The notes beneath the pieces were generated by a model that saw nothing but the letters and a program-made list of their open reading frames with translations, ran no database searches and was not told where the DNA came from. Both the position numbers and the translations under genes were made by a program. Of a stretch of 64,000 nucleotides of DNA, positions 49,098 through 59,300 are shown in pieces. Within the stretch, counting starts at the first letter, position 1. Each line of letters begins with the position of its first letter. Source of the DNA: Bugula neritina (Eukaryota; Bryozoa; Gymnolaemata; Cheilostomatida; Bugulidae); assembly GCA_964035545.1 (NCBI GenBank), contig OZ037772.1, forward strand, positions 372,001 to 436,000, given 5' to 3'.

Positions 49098-52000
49098 ATG
49101 AACTGGCAAGAGAAGTTGATTAATGCAGTGAGTAATTTTCTTTACAATTCTTATAAAATTTGTGATAAAAAATGGCACTTTTTCAATTTCTCCGTGAGTT
49201 TCACTATGTCATACATTCAAAGTCAGTCATTCAGATTCAGTTATACTTATTGGCAATACTCATACTCATAGTGATAGTCGAACTCAATCAGTCAATGTGA
49301 ATGTCATAGTGATTGTTAGATTACCACAATGTAATAGTATGTCTTACCAGTGATAAAGCTGCTAGATGAAAGAGACCGTTCACTCTGTTTGTCTGGGTTT
49401 TATCTGCTTTAGCTTGTAGCTATCTCAGCTATACGGTGGCTGGTAGGGCAACTCTTAGTAACACGATAGCTCAAGTATCTGATAGGCTATTGTCATTAGC
49501 TAAACTCTCAGCGTGCCACTATAACATGCCCCCTTCCAATAAAGGCTGGTGACCACCTGCTAAAACTAAGCATTTCAATTACATACTATTTCTAAAAGCT
49601 ATAAGCTGATGAGTACCACATGTCTGTGGGTAAACTTACTCACCTCTATTTGCCAGAAACTGTAAACACAAGCTTTAACTATTTGTAATTTAGTAGTTCG
49701 CGAGTCAGTGTGTCGTTGAGTGTGTGAGTAAATAAGTAGGTGAGTAAGTTAGGTGAGTAGGTTGTTTAGTGTGTCGGTAAGTGTGTAAGTAAGTGAGTTG
49801 GGATCGGAGGATGTTCTCACCCTCTTCTCCCTCAGTCTCAGTTGCCTGAGACTGACCAGAACCTCAATGCAGTGCTTCGGGATTAGAAGATGTTTCCATC
49901 TTCACCTCCCCAGTCTCAGTTGCCTGAGGCTGACTAGGACTGTAGGTCGGTCTCAGACCAAGGTCTGAACCACCATGTACACCGGGGGTCTGGGGCTCTA
50001 CGGCCATTGACTCCTCCCAAGTGTCGTCCCGAGGGCAACCTGGGGTCGGCGACTCCTCTACGGCCTTTGACTCCTCCTGGTTACCACTGGGACCTTCCGC
50101 AACTGTGGTTGCAGGGTTTAGTATTGTGCTACCCAACCCTCTGGAATGCACGTTGGCCACGCTGGCCCAGTTTTCGATTGCTACTTTAATAGCCATTGAG
50201 CACTGATACTCCTTTTCCAAGAGACTCTCTCGCTCACTGATCTCTTCCATTTGCCTGTTGAACTTTCGTTGAAGTTCTTGCTTTTTTCTATTTAATTCCT
50301 CTTTCCTTAGTGCATAAGCCTTCCCATCCAGGAAGTCGCACCCCGTCAAGCCATTCAGGAACCCTGAAACTTCACTGACAATAACATTTTTAGGCTTTAA
50401 TGCATGAACATAGCTTGATGATGTAGCTACACCACCAGAGGCAACACTTGCATAGTTTGATTTCTGACTACCTGAAACCTTGGCTAATTTTGGTGCTGGA
50501 TCTTGAGAGTCAACACCATTAACAGCCTTCCGCTTGAAGCTAGAAGGTGCGTGACTACAGTCTGAGGTTTTGTGTTGGGCTGCGACACAACACCAACTGC
50601 AATAGACTTCTCTGCAGTCCTCCACCCAATGACCTTTCTGCCCACACCTGTAACACTTATTATTGGGACAGTCTCGGGCAGAGTGATCCCTGAAGCATCT
50701 ACAGATGGCACACCTAATTGTGCCCTTGTTGCCACATACCTCATGTGGCTTCTTAAGCTTAGCCTTATCTTCTGTATTCTTGGGCTTACCCTGGGGGTTA
50801 GCTACTTTTACCGTTTCTTTATGTCTTCCTGAGGGTCCGGCTTTAGACCAAGAGTCCATGTCGGGTTCCCCTATACCTTCCTTCTCTTTCTCACTATTGC
50901 TCATTGTTTGTCTCTTTCTCTATCTATATATTGTTTTTCTCAAGTTTTTTAAAACGATATCTATAAAAAACACATTATTATTTATACCTCTGCATGTTTA
51001 GTCTATTAGGAGGTTTGCTTAGTCTCCCCCGTCTAGTATGCGTAATTTCTCCTTGTTCAGGAGGAAATAACTTGCTGTCATTGCAATCATATAGTCAGCT
51101 TGCAAATCTGACTCTCCTATAACCCTTATTCCTATCACTACTCCCACTACTTGACCTATAAGGTTTGGTCTCTCTTTCAGGGCAATCTTTAGTGGTGTGC
51201 CCTCGGCAGTTACATACGAAGCACCTTACATCAGGGCAGTCCCTAATTCTATGATCATGTTTTTTACAATGATAGCAAAGATTTCCTTCTCTTCTAGGGG
51301 AGCTAAACCTTTTAGACCTAGAATGATAGTAACCCGAATTCGGTCTATCTACGAGAGGTTTTTCATCCCTCCTCCTTCGTTGGCTTGAACAGAATTTATC
51401 CCTACTATTGTAATGTTGTTTACTATGATCATCAGAGCTATTACTAGATCCACTCGAGCTTCTACTTCTATAGTGGTCACTATTCCTAAGGCTACTTCTC
51501 AAATAAGGTCTCCACTTTATTCTAGATCTAGAAACCCTATTAACAGAATAACTGTCACAGTTGTCACTGCTACTGTTTCTAGTCTGCTTAAGAGAACTTA
51601 CAGCCCCGACTTCTTGTTTGATGTCCACTATTTTCCTAGCTTCATTTAAAAGTAGGTATGAGTCTCTAGCTAGCTTTTTTGCTTTAGGCTTGGTATTTAA
51701 GTTGTGAGGATGAAAGAGAATACTTGCTGAGAGTAGGAAAACTTAGTAGAGAATTAGGTTTAGGTGCTGGGACCGAGGATGTTAGAAGGAGACTTAGTGT
51801 TGCCTTACCAGTAAATGGCTTGCGCGATACTAATGCTAGGAGACAATTATTGCAAGAACCCGATTTATCCTGGGACGACTTAAATACCAAGCTTAAAGCA
51901 AAAAAACTAGCTAGAGACTCAGACCTACTTTTAAATGAAGCTAGGACAATAGTGGACGTCAAACAAGAAGTCGGGGCTGTAAGTTCTCTTAAGCAGACTA

Positions 52001-54147
52001 GAAACAGTAGCAGTGTCACAGTTGTCACTGCTACTGTTTCTAGTCTGCTTAAGAGAACTTACAGCCCCGACTTCTTGTTTGACGTCCACTATTGTCCTAG
52101 CTTCATTTAAAAGTAGGTCTGAGTCTCTAGCTAGCTTTTTTGCTTTAAGCTTGGTATTTAAGTCGTCCCAGGATAAATCGGGTTCTTGCAATAATTGTCT
52201 CCTAGCATTAGTATCGCGCAAGCCATTTACTGCTAAGGCAACACTAAGTCTCCTTCTAACATCCTCGGTCCCAGCACCTAAACCTAATTCTCTACTAAGT
52301 TTTCCTACTCTCAGCAAGTATTCTCTTTCATCCTCATCAATGGCCTGTGACACTGTCACAAACCTCATTGTTTTAACATAAAAGCTATCTGACCTATCAT
52401 AGTGGCCCCTAAGTAGACCTAATGCTTGCTCATAGCCTTCATTCCCATTGTTTCTCAAATCAAAGCCAAGAGATTGTAACGTGGCTCTACCATCATTGCC
52501 TATTGCGCTCAACAATGCTAACAACTTAGTCCTACCTCTAAATTTATTTACTTCTACACCCTCCACTGTCTCTTTTCCCAGATTCAAAGTAGTTAACTCT
52601 ACTGTTATCTCAAATTGAGCTAGCCAATCATTCCATGATCCTGTCACATCATTACAATTCAATTGAAGTCTTGGAAATGAATTTAAATCCATGACTTTGT
52701 TGTTACAATTCCCTGTGCTACAAAGGTTACTACTTGTACTAGTTTGGAGCCTTGATTTACTCGTGTGTTATGTCAAGATGCCAATCACAAAATATCTTAA
52801 ACACTGAGTATCACTGTTTCGGTCACTTGTTGTAAATGACTGTAGTATCACAGTTGCCAGCTGTGAATCACGATATCAAATTAAGATTATCACTCATTAG
52901 ACTACACTAACAATAACACTACACTAACAATAACACTACACTAACAGTAACACTGCACCACCAGTAACACTGCACCAACAGTAGCACTGCACCAACAGTA
53001 ACACTGCACCAACAGTAACACTGCACTGCACTGCACTACACTGCACTACACTACACTACACTACACTACACTACACTACACTACACTTATATTATTATAT
53101 TATATTCAAAACACTTGCAACTGATAATGATTAATTGAAGAAAGTACTTATCTATCATCTATAGTTGTAAGGACAGAAAGAGGTTCTCACTGGCAGGTTC
53201 GTTAAAATGCTGACTGCGCCATGTTAGATTACCACAATGTAATAGTATGTCTTACCAGTGATAAAGCTGCTAGATGAAAGAGACCGTTCACTCTGTTTGT
53301 CTGGGTTTTATCTGCTTTAGCTTGTAGCTATCTCAGCTATACGGTGGCTGGTAGGGCAACTCTTAGTAACACGATAGCTCAAGTATCTGATAGGCTATTG
53401 TCATTAGCTAAACTCTCAGCGTGCCACTATAACAGTGATACTAGTGTTGGTCAGTACTGCACATCATCCAACACGTAATAATGGTTCAATTCATCATTTA
53501 TACTATTTGTTGTTCTAATTTCAGGTCAGGGAAAGACCATGCTTGTGGGACAAGAATCATAAACACTACATGTATAAAACTGTGAAAGAAAATAACTGGA
53601 AAGATGTTAGCAAAGAATTAGGAAATTTATTTGATGGTAGTTTATCAGTTTAATGAAGTAATTATGTCTATTGTAATCAGATATTTAATCTACCACTTTT
53701 CAAGTTTACTTTTGACTTTTATAATCTTTAGAAAAAGCATGTGCTCTGAAGTATCGGAACTTGCGGGACACCTACGTGAGACTGAAAAGAGAACAGTTAA
53801 AAGTACCCAGTGGCTCTAGTCCGATTGAACCGCCAAAATGGCCTTTTTTTCAATTGTTCAGCTTCGTGGATAATAAGAGTGGTGCAGAAAGGTTGGTTTG
53901 TCCTTACGTTAAGTAGTTTATTTATTTTTTCAACAAACAAACTTTAAAAATTATAAAATTATTTAATACACATCAAGTAATTTATTTTGCAGTAGTATAG
54001 CTGACAATATGCCATCAGAGGATATCGTGCAAGAACTTGCGACCACTGATACAGATACAGCGACAGCAAGCAGCCAGCAGCCGGCAGCCAAAAAGAAAAA
54101 AAATGACACTGCAATGAAAGAAATAGACTTGGAAATAAAAAAAATAG
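49098..54147 (+). CDS. MADF-domain DNA-binding protein, 3'-truncated
   Basis: Exons: 49098-49127 (MNWQEKLINA), 53525-53636 (RERPCLWDKNHKHY, NWKDVSKELG), 53732-53891 (LKYRNLRDTYVRLKRE, PPKWPFFQLFSFVD) and 53993-about 54147 (Gln/Lys/Thr-rich). Phases agree throughout (0, 1, 2). The order W..LI..V.ERPCLWD...W..V...L......RNLRD.Y is the MADF domain, a Myb/SANT-related DNA-binding fold. The fourth exon runs into the collagen minisatellite before any C-terminal motif such as BESS, so the 3' end is lost. A 4.1-kb LTR element sits in intron 1 in the opposite orientation. Confidence 0.8.
49314..49526 (-). repeat. 3' LTR of the compact element
   Basis: 213 bp, identical to 53,222-53,434. Preceded on the plus side by GTGAT. 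Confidence 0.95.
49527..49538 (-). other. Polypurine tract of the compact element
   Basis: Minus strand reads TTGGAAGGGGGCA and then the LTR's TGTTATAG. This is the usual plus-strand primer position. Confidence 0.8.
49864..50904 (-). CDS. Zinc-knuckle protein of the compact LTR element (346 aa)
   Basis: Intact frame. Three CCHC-type knuckles lie at about residues 60-115 (CAICRCFRDHSARDC, CYRCGQKGHWVEDC, CSWCCVAAQHKTSDC). A charged, probably helical stretch (KEELNRKKQELQRKFNRQ) lies at about 200-235, and the C-terminus is acidic and Pro/Thr-rich. No protease DTG or RT YxDD motif. It probably binds nucleic acid. It is separate from the gag-like frame, which has its own knuckles, and its role is unknown. 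Location between LTRs, in the element's sense direction, argues that it belongs to the element. Confidence 0.75.
   Translation of the reverse strand: MSNSEKEKEGIGEPDMDSWSKAGPSGRHKETVKVANPQGKPKNTEDKAKLKKPHEVCGNKGTIRCAICRCFRDHSARDCPNNKCYRCGQKGHWVEDCREVYCSWCCVAAQHKTSDCSHAPSSFKRKAVNGVDSQDPAPKLAKVSGSQKSNYASVASGGVATSSSYVHALKPKNVIVSEVSGFLNGLTGCDFLDGKAYALRKEELNRKKQELQRKFNRQMEEISERESLLEKEYQCSMAIKVAIENWASVANVHSRGLGSTILNPATTVAEGPSGNQEESKAVEESPTPGCPRDDTWEESMAVEPQTPGVHGGSDLGLRPTYSPSQPQATETGEVKMETSSNPEALH
51095..52692 (-). pseudogene. gag-like gene of the compact element, interrupted by an inverted duplication
   Basis: It starts at 52,692 (MDLNSFPRLQLNCNDV). The first part is a capsid-like domain (WNDWLAQFEITVE, RTKLLALLSAIG, LLRGHYDRSDSFYVKTMRF). 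The end (51,628-51,095) has Ser/Arg-rich sequence and two knuckles (CYHCKKHDHRIRDC, CFVCNCRGHTTKDC). Between them, 51,705-52,015 is an inverted copy of 52,026-52,336, followed by a second, slightly different forward copy of part of the same segment. The single frame is therefore broken: the first part runs into the inverted arm and stops at 51,931. Confidence 0.8.
51705..52336. repeat. 311-bp inverted repeat inside gag
   Basis: Arms 51,705-52,015 and 52,026-52,336 are almost identical, with a 10-bp spacer. One coding difference is seen (ALPVNG against ALAVNG). Confidence 0.93.
52895..53090. repeat. Short tandem repeats in the compact element's 5' leader
   Basis: ACTACACTAACAATAAC units change to ACTGCACCAACAGTAAC units (17 bp), then to CACTA pentamers. 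Confidence 0.9.
53204..53221 (-). other. Primer-binding-site-like sequence of the compact element
   Basis: Minus strand TGGCGCAGTCAGCATTTT directly follows the 5' LTR. It starts with TGG, as expected for pairing to a tRNA 3' CCA end. The tRNA is not assigned. Confidence 0.6.
53222..53434 (-). repeat. 5' LTR of the compact element
   Basis: 213 bp, identical to 49,314-49,526. Followed on the plus side by the target duplication GTGAT. Confidence 0.95.
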
Positions 54148-54675
54148 TTACTCTGTTAGTACAGTTACTCTGTTAGTATAGTTACTCTGTTAGTATAGTT
54201 ACTCTGTTAGTACAGTTACTCTGTTAGTATAGTTACTCTGTTAGTATAGTTACTATGTTAGTACAGTTACTCTGTTAGTACAGTTACTATGTTAGTATAG
54301 TTACTCTGTTAGTATAGTTACTCTGTTAGTATAGTTACTCTGTTAGTATAGTTACTATGTTAGTATAGTTACTCTGTTAGTACAGTTACTCTGTTAGTAT
54401 AGTTACTCTGTTAGTATAGTTACTATGTTAGTACAGTTACTCTGTTAGTATAGTTACTCTGTTAGTATAGTTACTATGTTAGTACAGTTACTCTGTTAGT
54501 ACAGTTACTATGTTAGTATAGTTACTCTGTTAGTATAGTTACTCTGTTAGTATAGTTACTCTGTTAGTATAGTTACTATGTTAGTATAGTTACTCTGTTA
54601 GTACAGTTACTCTGTTAGTATAGTTACTCTGTTAGTATAGTTACTCTGTTAGTATAGTTACTCTGTTAGTATAGT
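54148..54675. repeat. 17-bp minisatellite, copy B (about 31 units)
   Basis: AGTTACTCTGTTAGTAT units, with an ACTATG variant recurring at regular multi-unit spacing. Twice the copy A length. It is the landing site of the Gypsy element. Confidence 0.95.
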
Positions 54676-55086
54676 TGTAGTGAATTTTGCCAGTTCACTA
54701 TGATTATTTGTGGGTCTACTTAATCAAAGCCACTGCGACAGGTTGTTTACGATAAGATACTTTATTATTTACACAAATATAAGAAGGTTATTTACTGCTA
54801 GCATGAATAGAAAACGATTACATAATTAGTGAGCTTTAATACACAACTGTTCTAAATGAAGTCCCAAGCTGCTCTGCCGGCTAGCTACTCAGCGCACTGC
54901 AACTACGAGTAGCTAGCTCCACCTGCTATCAATTAATGTCATTGTCCTGATTGGTGGCTACTAGTGGTGCCACTACTGCCCATAGCTACACTCCGACAGT
55001 GTCGAACTCACAAGATGCATAAAACAATATAGAGTTAAACCTTTTCGATTAATACCATAATACTTGCACCACTAAAATCTACCACA
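54676..55086 (-). repeat. 3' LTR of the Gypsy element
   Basis: 411 bp, TGTAGTG...ACCACA, matching 61,824-62,234. No classical polypurine tract directly abuts it: the minus strand upstream reads GATAGGTGTGGCGAG. Confidence 0.95.
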
Positions 55087-56372
55087 CTCGCCACACCTAT
55101 CGAAAAGTACACTCTACAATTGATGCACATAATCTCAAAAAAATAACAAAAGGAATAAAGGTAAAATAAAACAAAAAGATCAAAACCCCAGGAATGAGAG
55201 AACACAAAATATGTATTCAAAACGATGTCCATGTTGTACACGATCGATCCGGGTCAGTCACAGGGTAGGGGGGGGGGTCTCTTCACCAAATGATGTAGGG
55301 TAGCATGAACTTAGTGAGAAGGAGATGTACTGCTTCACACTCGTCTAGTCGAAGCCAAGCGATGGGGGTCGAGGAGTCCCCAGAAGAATCAAGCGTGGCA
55401 AAGGAGTCTCTCCCAAAGGGGGGAGAGAGTGGAAGGAATCTCCCCAAAGGGGGGGAGATGGAGGGGGGGTTGACTGGTCTCTTTACTACCAATGTCTACC
55501 TCGTCGCCGTCGAATTCCCAAAGGGAAGAAGGGGAAGACTTCTTCTTCTTAATTTCTATTTTTAACTTCATGTAGGAATCTTTAATATTACTTCTTCTTC
55601 TTAACTTCTATTTTTACTTTTTAACTTCATGCAGGAATCTTTAGTACTACTTCTTCTTCTTAACTTCTATTTTTATTAGGATGTAGCCACCGGAGAGAAA
55701 AGGGAGGAGCTACTCTGCCTATACCGGAACGTGATCGCCAGAGGAGAGGAGGAAGGAGCTACGTGCCAGTTGTCTCTGGCACTTCTGTTATGACAGCCAT
55801 CAGCCTGCTGTCATGTCGCTACAGGAATCCAGTCAAGCAGCCAGCATCTAGCCAAAAGTTGAGATGAATAATGTGACTGCGCTATGCCATGAGAAGGAAT
55901 TTGGCCCCGCCATTCCAGTCTCACCTGCAACAGAATGCCAACAACTGTTGAGGGGGTTTGCACCTGTCAGTACGACACCTCAACTGAGTCTCGCAATCAC
56001 TAACCACTGATTAATAATTAATCATGTGGTCGACCGCCCCACTCAAGTCGTCAGTGAATCACCTGACTTGGGAAATCAACTTTATCGTTATGATAAAGCG
56101 AGACTGATTTAGGCTACCAGCTTGAATTCTACTTAAATAATAGAATTATACTAGTAGACTTACCATAAGACAGCCCTGACTTTAGTCTGCTGCCCACTTA
56201 GGCTACGTAGTGCGCCAGCCTGCCAAGTACATGCGTGCACGTTGGCAGTTGAATCAGAAAAGAACGCTTTCCGCAGTGAAAGTGATTGTATAACCCCCTT
56301 TCACTAGCGAGCTGACTTCGCTCATTTCTTATCCCCGGTGGTGTTTCGTGTCACACCACTGGGGTAGGCAAC
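55087..56372. other. Gypsy element 3' non-coding region
   Basis: Between the pol stop and the 3' LTR. Plus-strand G-runs at 55,266-55,275 and 55,415-55,470 could form G-quadruplexes. A tandem repeat with CTTCTTCTTAACTTCTATTT at about 55,540-55,675. No further gene is seen. Confidence 0.6.
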
Positions 56373-59300
56373 TCACAATTGCGTCTCCTTATACCTTGGA
56401 AACGCAACTCTCAATTGCTCGTCCCCCCAGATTTCTTTTATGATAGCAGATGGATGTTTTTCCACTGCATCACACAAGAAATCTTTTAAATAAGATGGAG
56501 GCGCCCTAGTGCGTTGGCTACGCTCCAACTGCACTGGGGAATTTGCTACGACTGGTGACTCTTCCACCACGGGTGGTGTCGCCAGTACGGGGGGGTCCAC
56601 CAGTACGGGCGGTCCCCCCCCAGCTGCCTCTTCCTCATGATTTTGAGGAATTGCCATCTCATCCGGGACGATGGGCCTGTCGACCGGCTCCACAGGTGGT
56701 GGGGCCGGCTCCGACAGGTCTTTAGGTGTGTCGACCTCCTCTTCCTGGGGTGGAGGAGGTGGGGGCTGGTCGGCTGGCGCATCAGCCGCCCCGTCCTGGT
56801 CTGGCAGTATCTCCTCAATCTCTCGATATGCCATGGGTCGCCCCCTCATAGGAGGGCGCCTAGCTGGCTCTAAGAGAGGAGGTGCTTGACCTGCCGCATC
56901 AGGACTCGCCCAGTGAGGTTTAAGCCGTGCCTCGTTCTGGACCGACACTTGTCCAGACCGTTCCACTTTGTATGTATGATTTGGCATTACCTCAATTACG
57001 CAGTAGGGACCTACGAACTTCGGCTGCAACTTGGCTGCCTGTCCGCGCCTGCGGCGATGACTGGTCATCCAGACCCAGTCCCCCACCTTGTATAAGGGTG
57101 GGTCGTCAGAGTCACCACTCCTGACCTGCCACTGCTGCTCACGTAGCACCTCGTGAGCCGTCCCCATGCGTTTTACGAGCTTGTCCACGTAGTCGTGGAC
57201 ATTGCTCTCTGGATTCGGAACATGATAGGTTACGTGCTCAGGAACCCTTGTTTCTCTCCCCAGCATGAGAAAATTAGGGGTCTCCAGTGTACTGGAGTGA
57301 GGGGTACTACGGTACGCTCGCATGATCTGCGGCAACACCAAGTCCCACTCTTCCTGGCTCCTACCGATAAGCAGGCTTCTCAGAGAGTCCCCTAGCATTC
57401 GGTTGTTCCGCTCCACGACCCCGTTCCCTTGCGGGTGATACGGGGTCGTCCGACTCTGGTTTACCCCCCACATTCTACAGAGATCGCTCATAAGTTGCGA
57501 CTGAAACTGGGCGCCCTGGTCAGAGTGTATCTGCTCCGGCAAGCCGAAATAGCAGAACACCTGTTGATCCAGAGCTCTGGCCACCGAGGGGGCCGACGCA
57601 TCTGGAATAGCCAGTGCATCAGACCACCGCGTGAAATGGTCAGTTAATACCAGTATCCAGTTATTACCTCTCGCTGTAGTGGGCATGGGGCCTACCAGAT
57701 CGACAGCAACCACCTGCCACGGACGACCGGCATGGAGGCGACGCCTCCCTGCGGTCTCAGTGGGGCGGCCATGCTTGCTAGCTTGGCACACCTCGCACTT
57801 CCGCACCCGGAGTCGGACATCCCGGGTCATACCGGGCCAAAACCACTGGAGTTGAAGACACCTGATCACCCGGCTAGCTCCTGCGTGAGCTTGCTTATGG
57901 GTGTCCCAGATCAACTCCCGCCGCAGAGCTGACGGGCAGACTACCCTCTCTCGTTCACTGCGATTGGTGCCGACTGCCAACGTAATCGTTAGCAGCCCAT
58001 CGCTGTTGAACCTTAGGGAGTCCCAGCGGTCACAGAAGTACTTAAACTCAGTACTCTTCACTCGCTGTTCGGCCTCACTTGGCCGCCGTCCCTCCTTCTT
58101 GGCCCGGACTAGGTCAGCTACCACTCCTGGTAGCGTGGACTGGAGCCGGCATAGCTCCCTGACGTTCCGAAGCAACGTGGGGTTTGCGTGAAAGTTGTTA
58201 ACAGCTTTGTTGGGTGATTCGGACAGGAGTTGCCCTTCTTCCCAGCTGTACACACCCGCTTTCCCCAACTGCGCTTCGACGTCCGAGCGAGGGGGTCCAC
58301 CGTCCCTGCGCTCGATATTCTGGCATTGCTTACACCCATCTGCCTGGCGGCGGCTGAGTCCATCTGCATTACCGTGTTTCTTACCGGGTCGATGCTCGAT
58401 CCGATAGGAAAACTCTGCCAGGATCTCTAGCCAGCGCGCCACTTGGCTGGATGGTTCTGCCCGTCGACACAGCCATATCAGGGACGCATGATCCGTCCGA
58501 AGCCGGAATGTGCGCCCATATAGATATGGTCTAAAGTGTTTGACCGCCTTGACTACTGCCAAGAGTTCCCTCCTGGTTGTACAGTAGTTCTTCTCAGGCG
58601 CCGACAGGGCCTTGCTATAGTAAGCCACCACCACCTCGCGACCATCTTGGACCTGCGACAGCACAGCCCCCACATTATGGTTACTGGCATCAGTATCCAA
58701 AATGTACTCCTTCGCAGGGTCAGGATACGCCAAGATGGGTGCTTCCACCAGGCGATCCTTCAGGTGGTCAAATGCCTTCTGCTCAACCTGTGTCCACTGC
58801 CATCGCACCCCCTTTGCGGTCAGCCGATTCAACGGCTGTGCAATTCCTGCGAAGCCTGGTATGTACTGACGATAGTACCCCACCAGCCCCAGGAACGCCC
58901 GCAATTCAGAGAGGTCGACAGGAACAGCCCAGTCCCTCACAGCCCGTACCTTCTCGGGGTCAGTGGCGACCCCGTCTCGACCAACTACATGGCCCAGGTA
59001 CTTGACCTCGCGTTGCAGTAATGCACACTTCGAGGGCTTTAGCTTCAGGTTAGCAGCTCGGAGTCTGTCGAACACCTCCCTGAGTCGACTGACATGTGTG
59101 TCGAAGTCGGGGGAGATGACGATGACATCATCGAGATATATGAGCAAGGTCTTCCAGTGCAGCCCACTCAGGACCTGCTCCATGAGTCGCTGGAAGGTGG
59201 CTGGTGCGGACGTAAGTCCGAATGGCAACACCTTCCATTTCCAGAGCCCATCCCGCGTTATGAACGCGGCCTTGTCCTGTGCTTCAGGACTCAGGGGCAC

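Larger units (their letters stand above)
49314..53434 (-). mobile_element. Compact LTR element without visible pol (4,121 bp)
   Basis: Two identical 213-bp LTRs (TGTTA...TAACA) flank the element, with a perfect 5-bp target duplication GTGAT on both sides. Read on the minus strand, the 5' LTR is followed at once by TGGCGCAGTCAGCATTTTA, a primer-binding-site-like sequence. GGAAGGGGGCA, a polypurine tract, abuts the 3' LTR. It encodes a gag-like protein and a second zinc-knuckle protein. I find no protease, reverse transcriptase, RNase H or integrase, so movement would need help from another element. Identical LTRs imply recent insertion. Confidence 0.9.
48761..54147 (+). mobile_element. Harbinger-like element, left end present, right end missing
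   Basis: Copy A and copy B diverge right after ...CATCGTCTTA. Copy B then reads GCCTAGGGCCACACGACGCG and soon CGTCGTGTG, a transposon-like end containing an inverted CACACGACG. Insertion at TTA fits the TWA target of PIF/Harbinger elements. The MADF gene inside fits too, since that superfamily carries a DNA-binding accessory gene. No transposase and no matching right terminus are seen: at 54,148 the sequence passes straight into the collagen 17-bp minisatellite. About 2.1 kb of the copy A sequence, with the Cys-rich collagen exons, is missing at this site. Confidence 0.5.

Noticed and set aside
51724-52110. Separate plus-strand gag-like gene
   Set aside because: It is the inverted arm of the 311-bp duplication, lacking a start context and the rest of gag.
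55087-56372. Envelope-like gene after pol
   Set aside because: No long frame, signal peptide or transmembrane segment on the element's sense strand.
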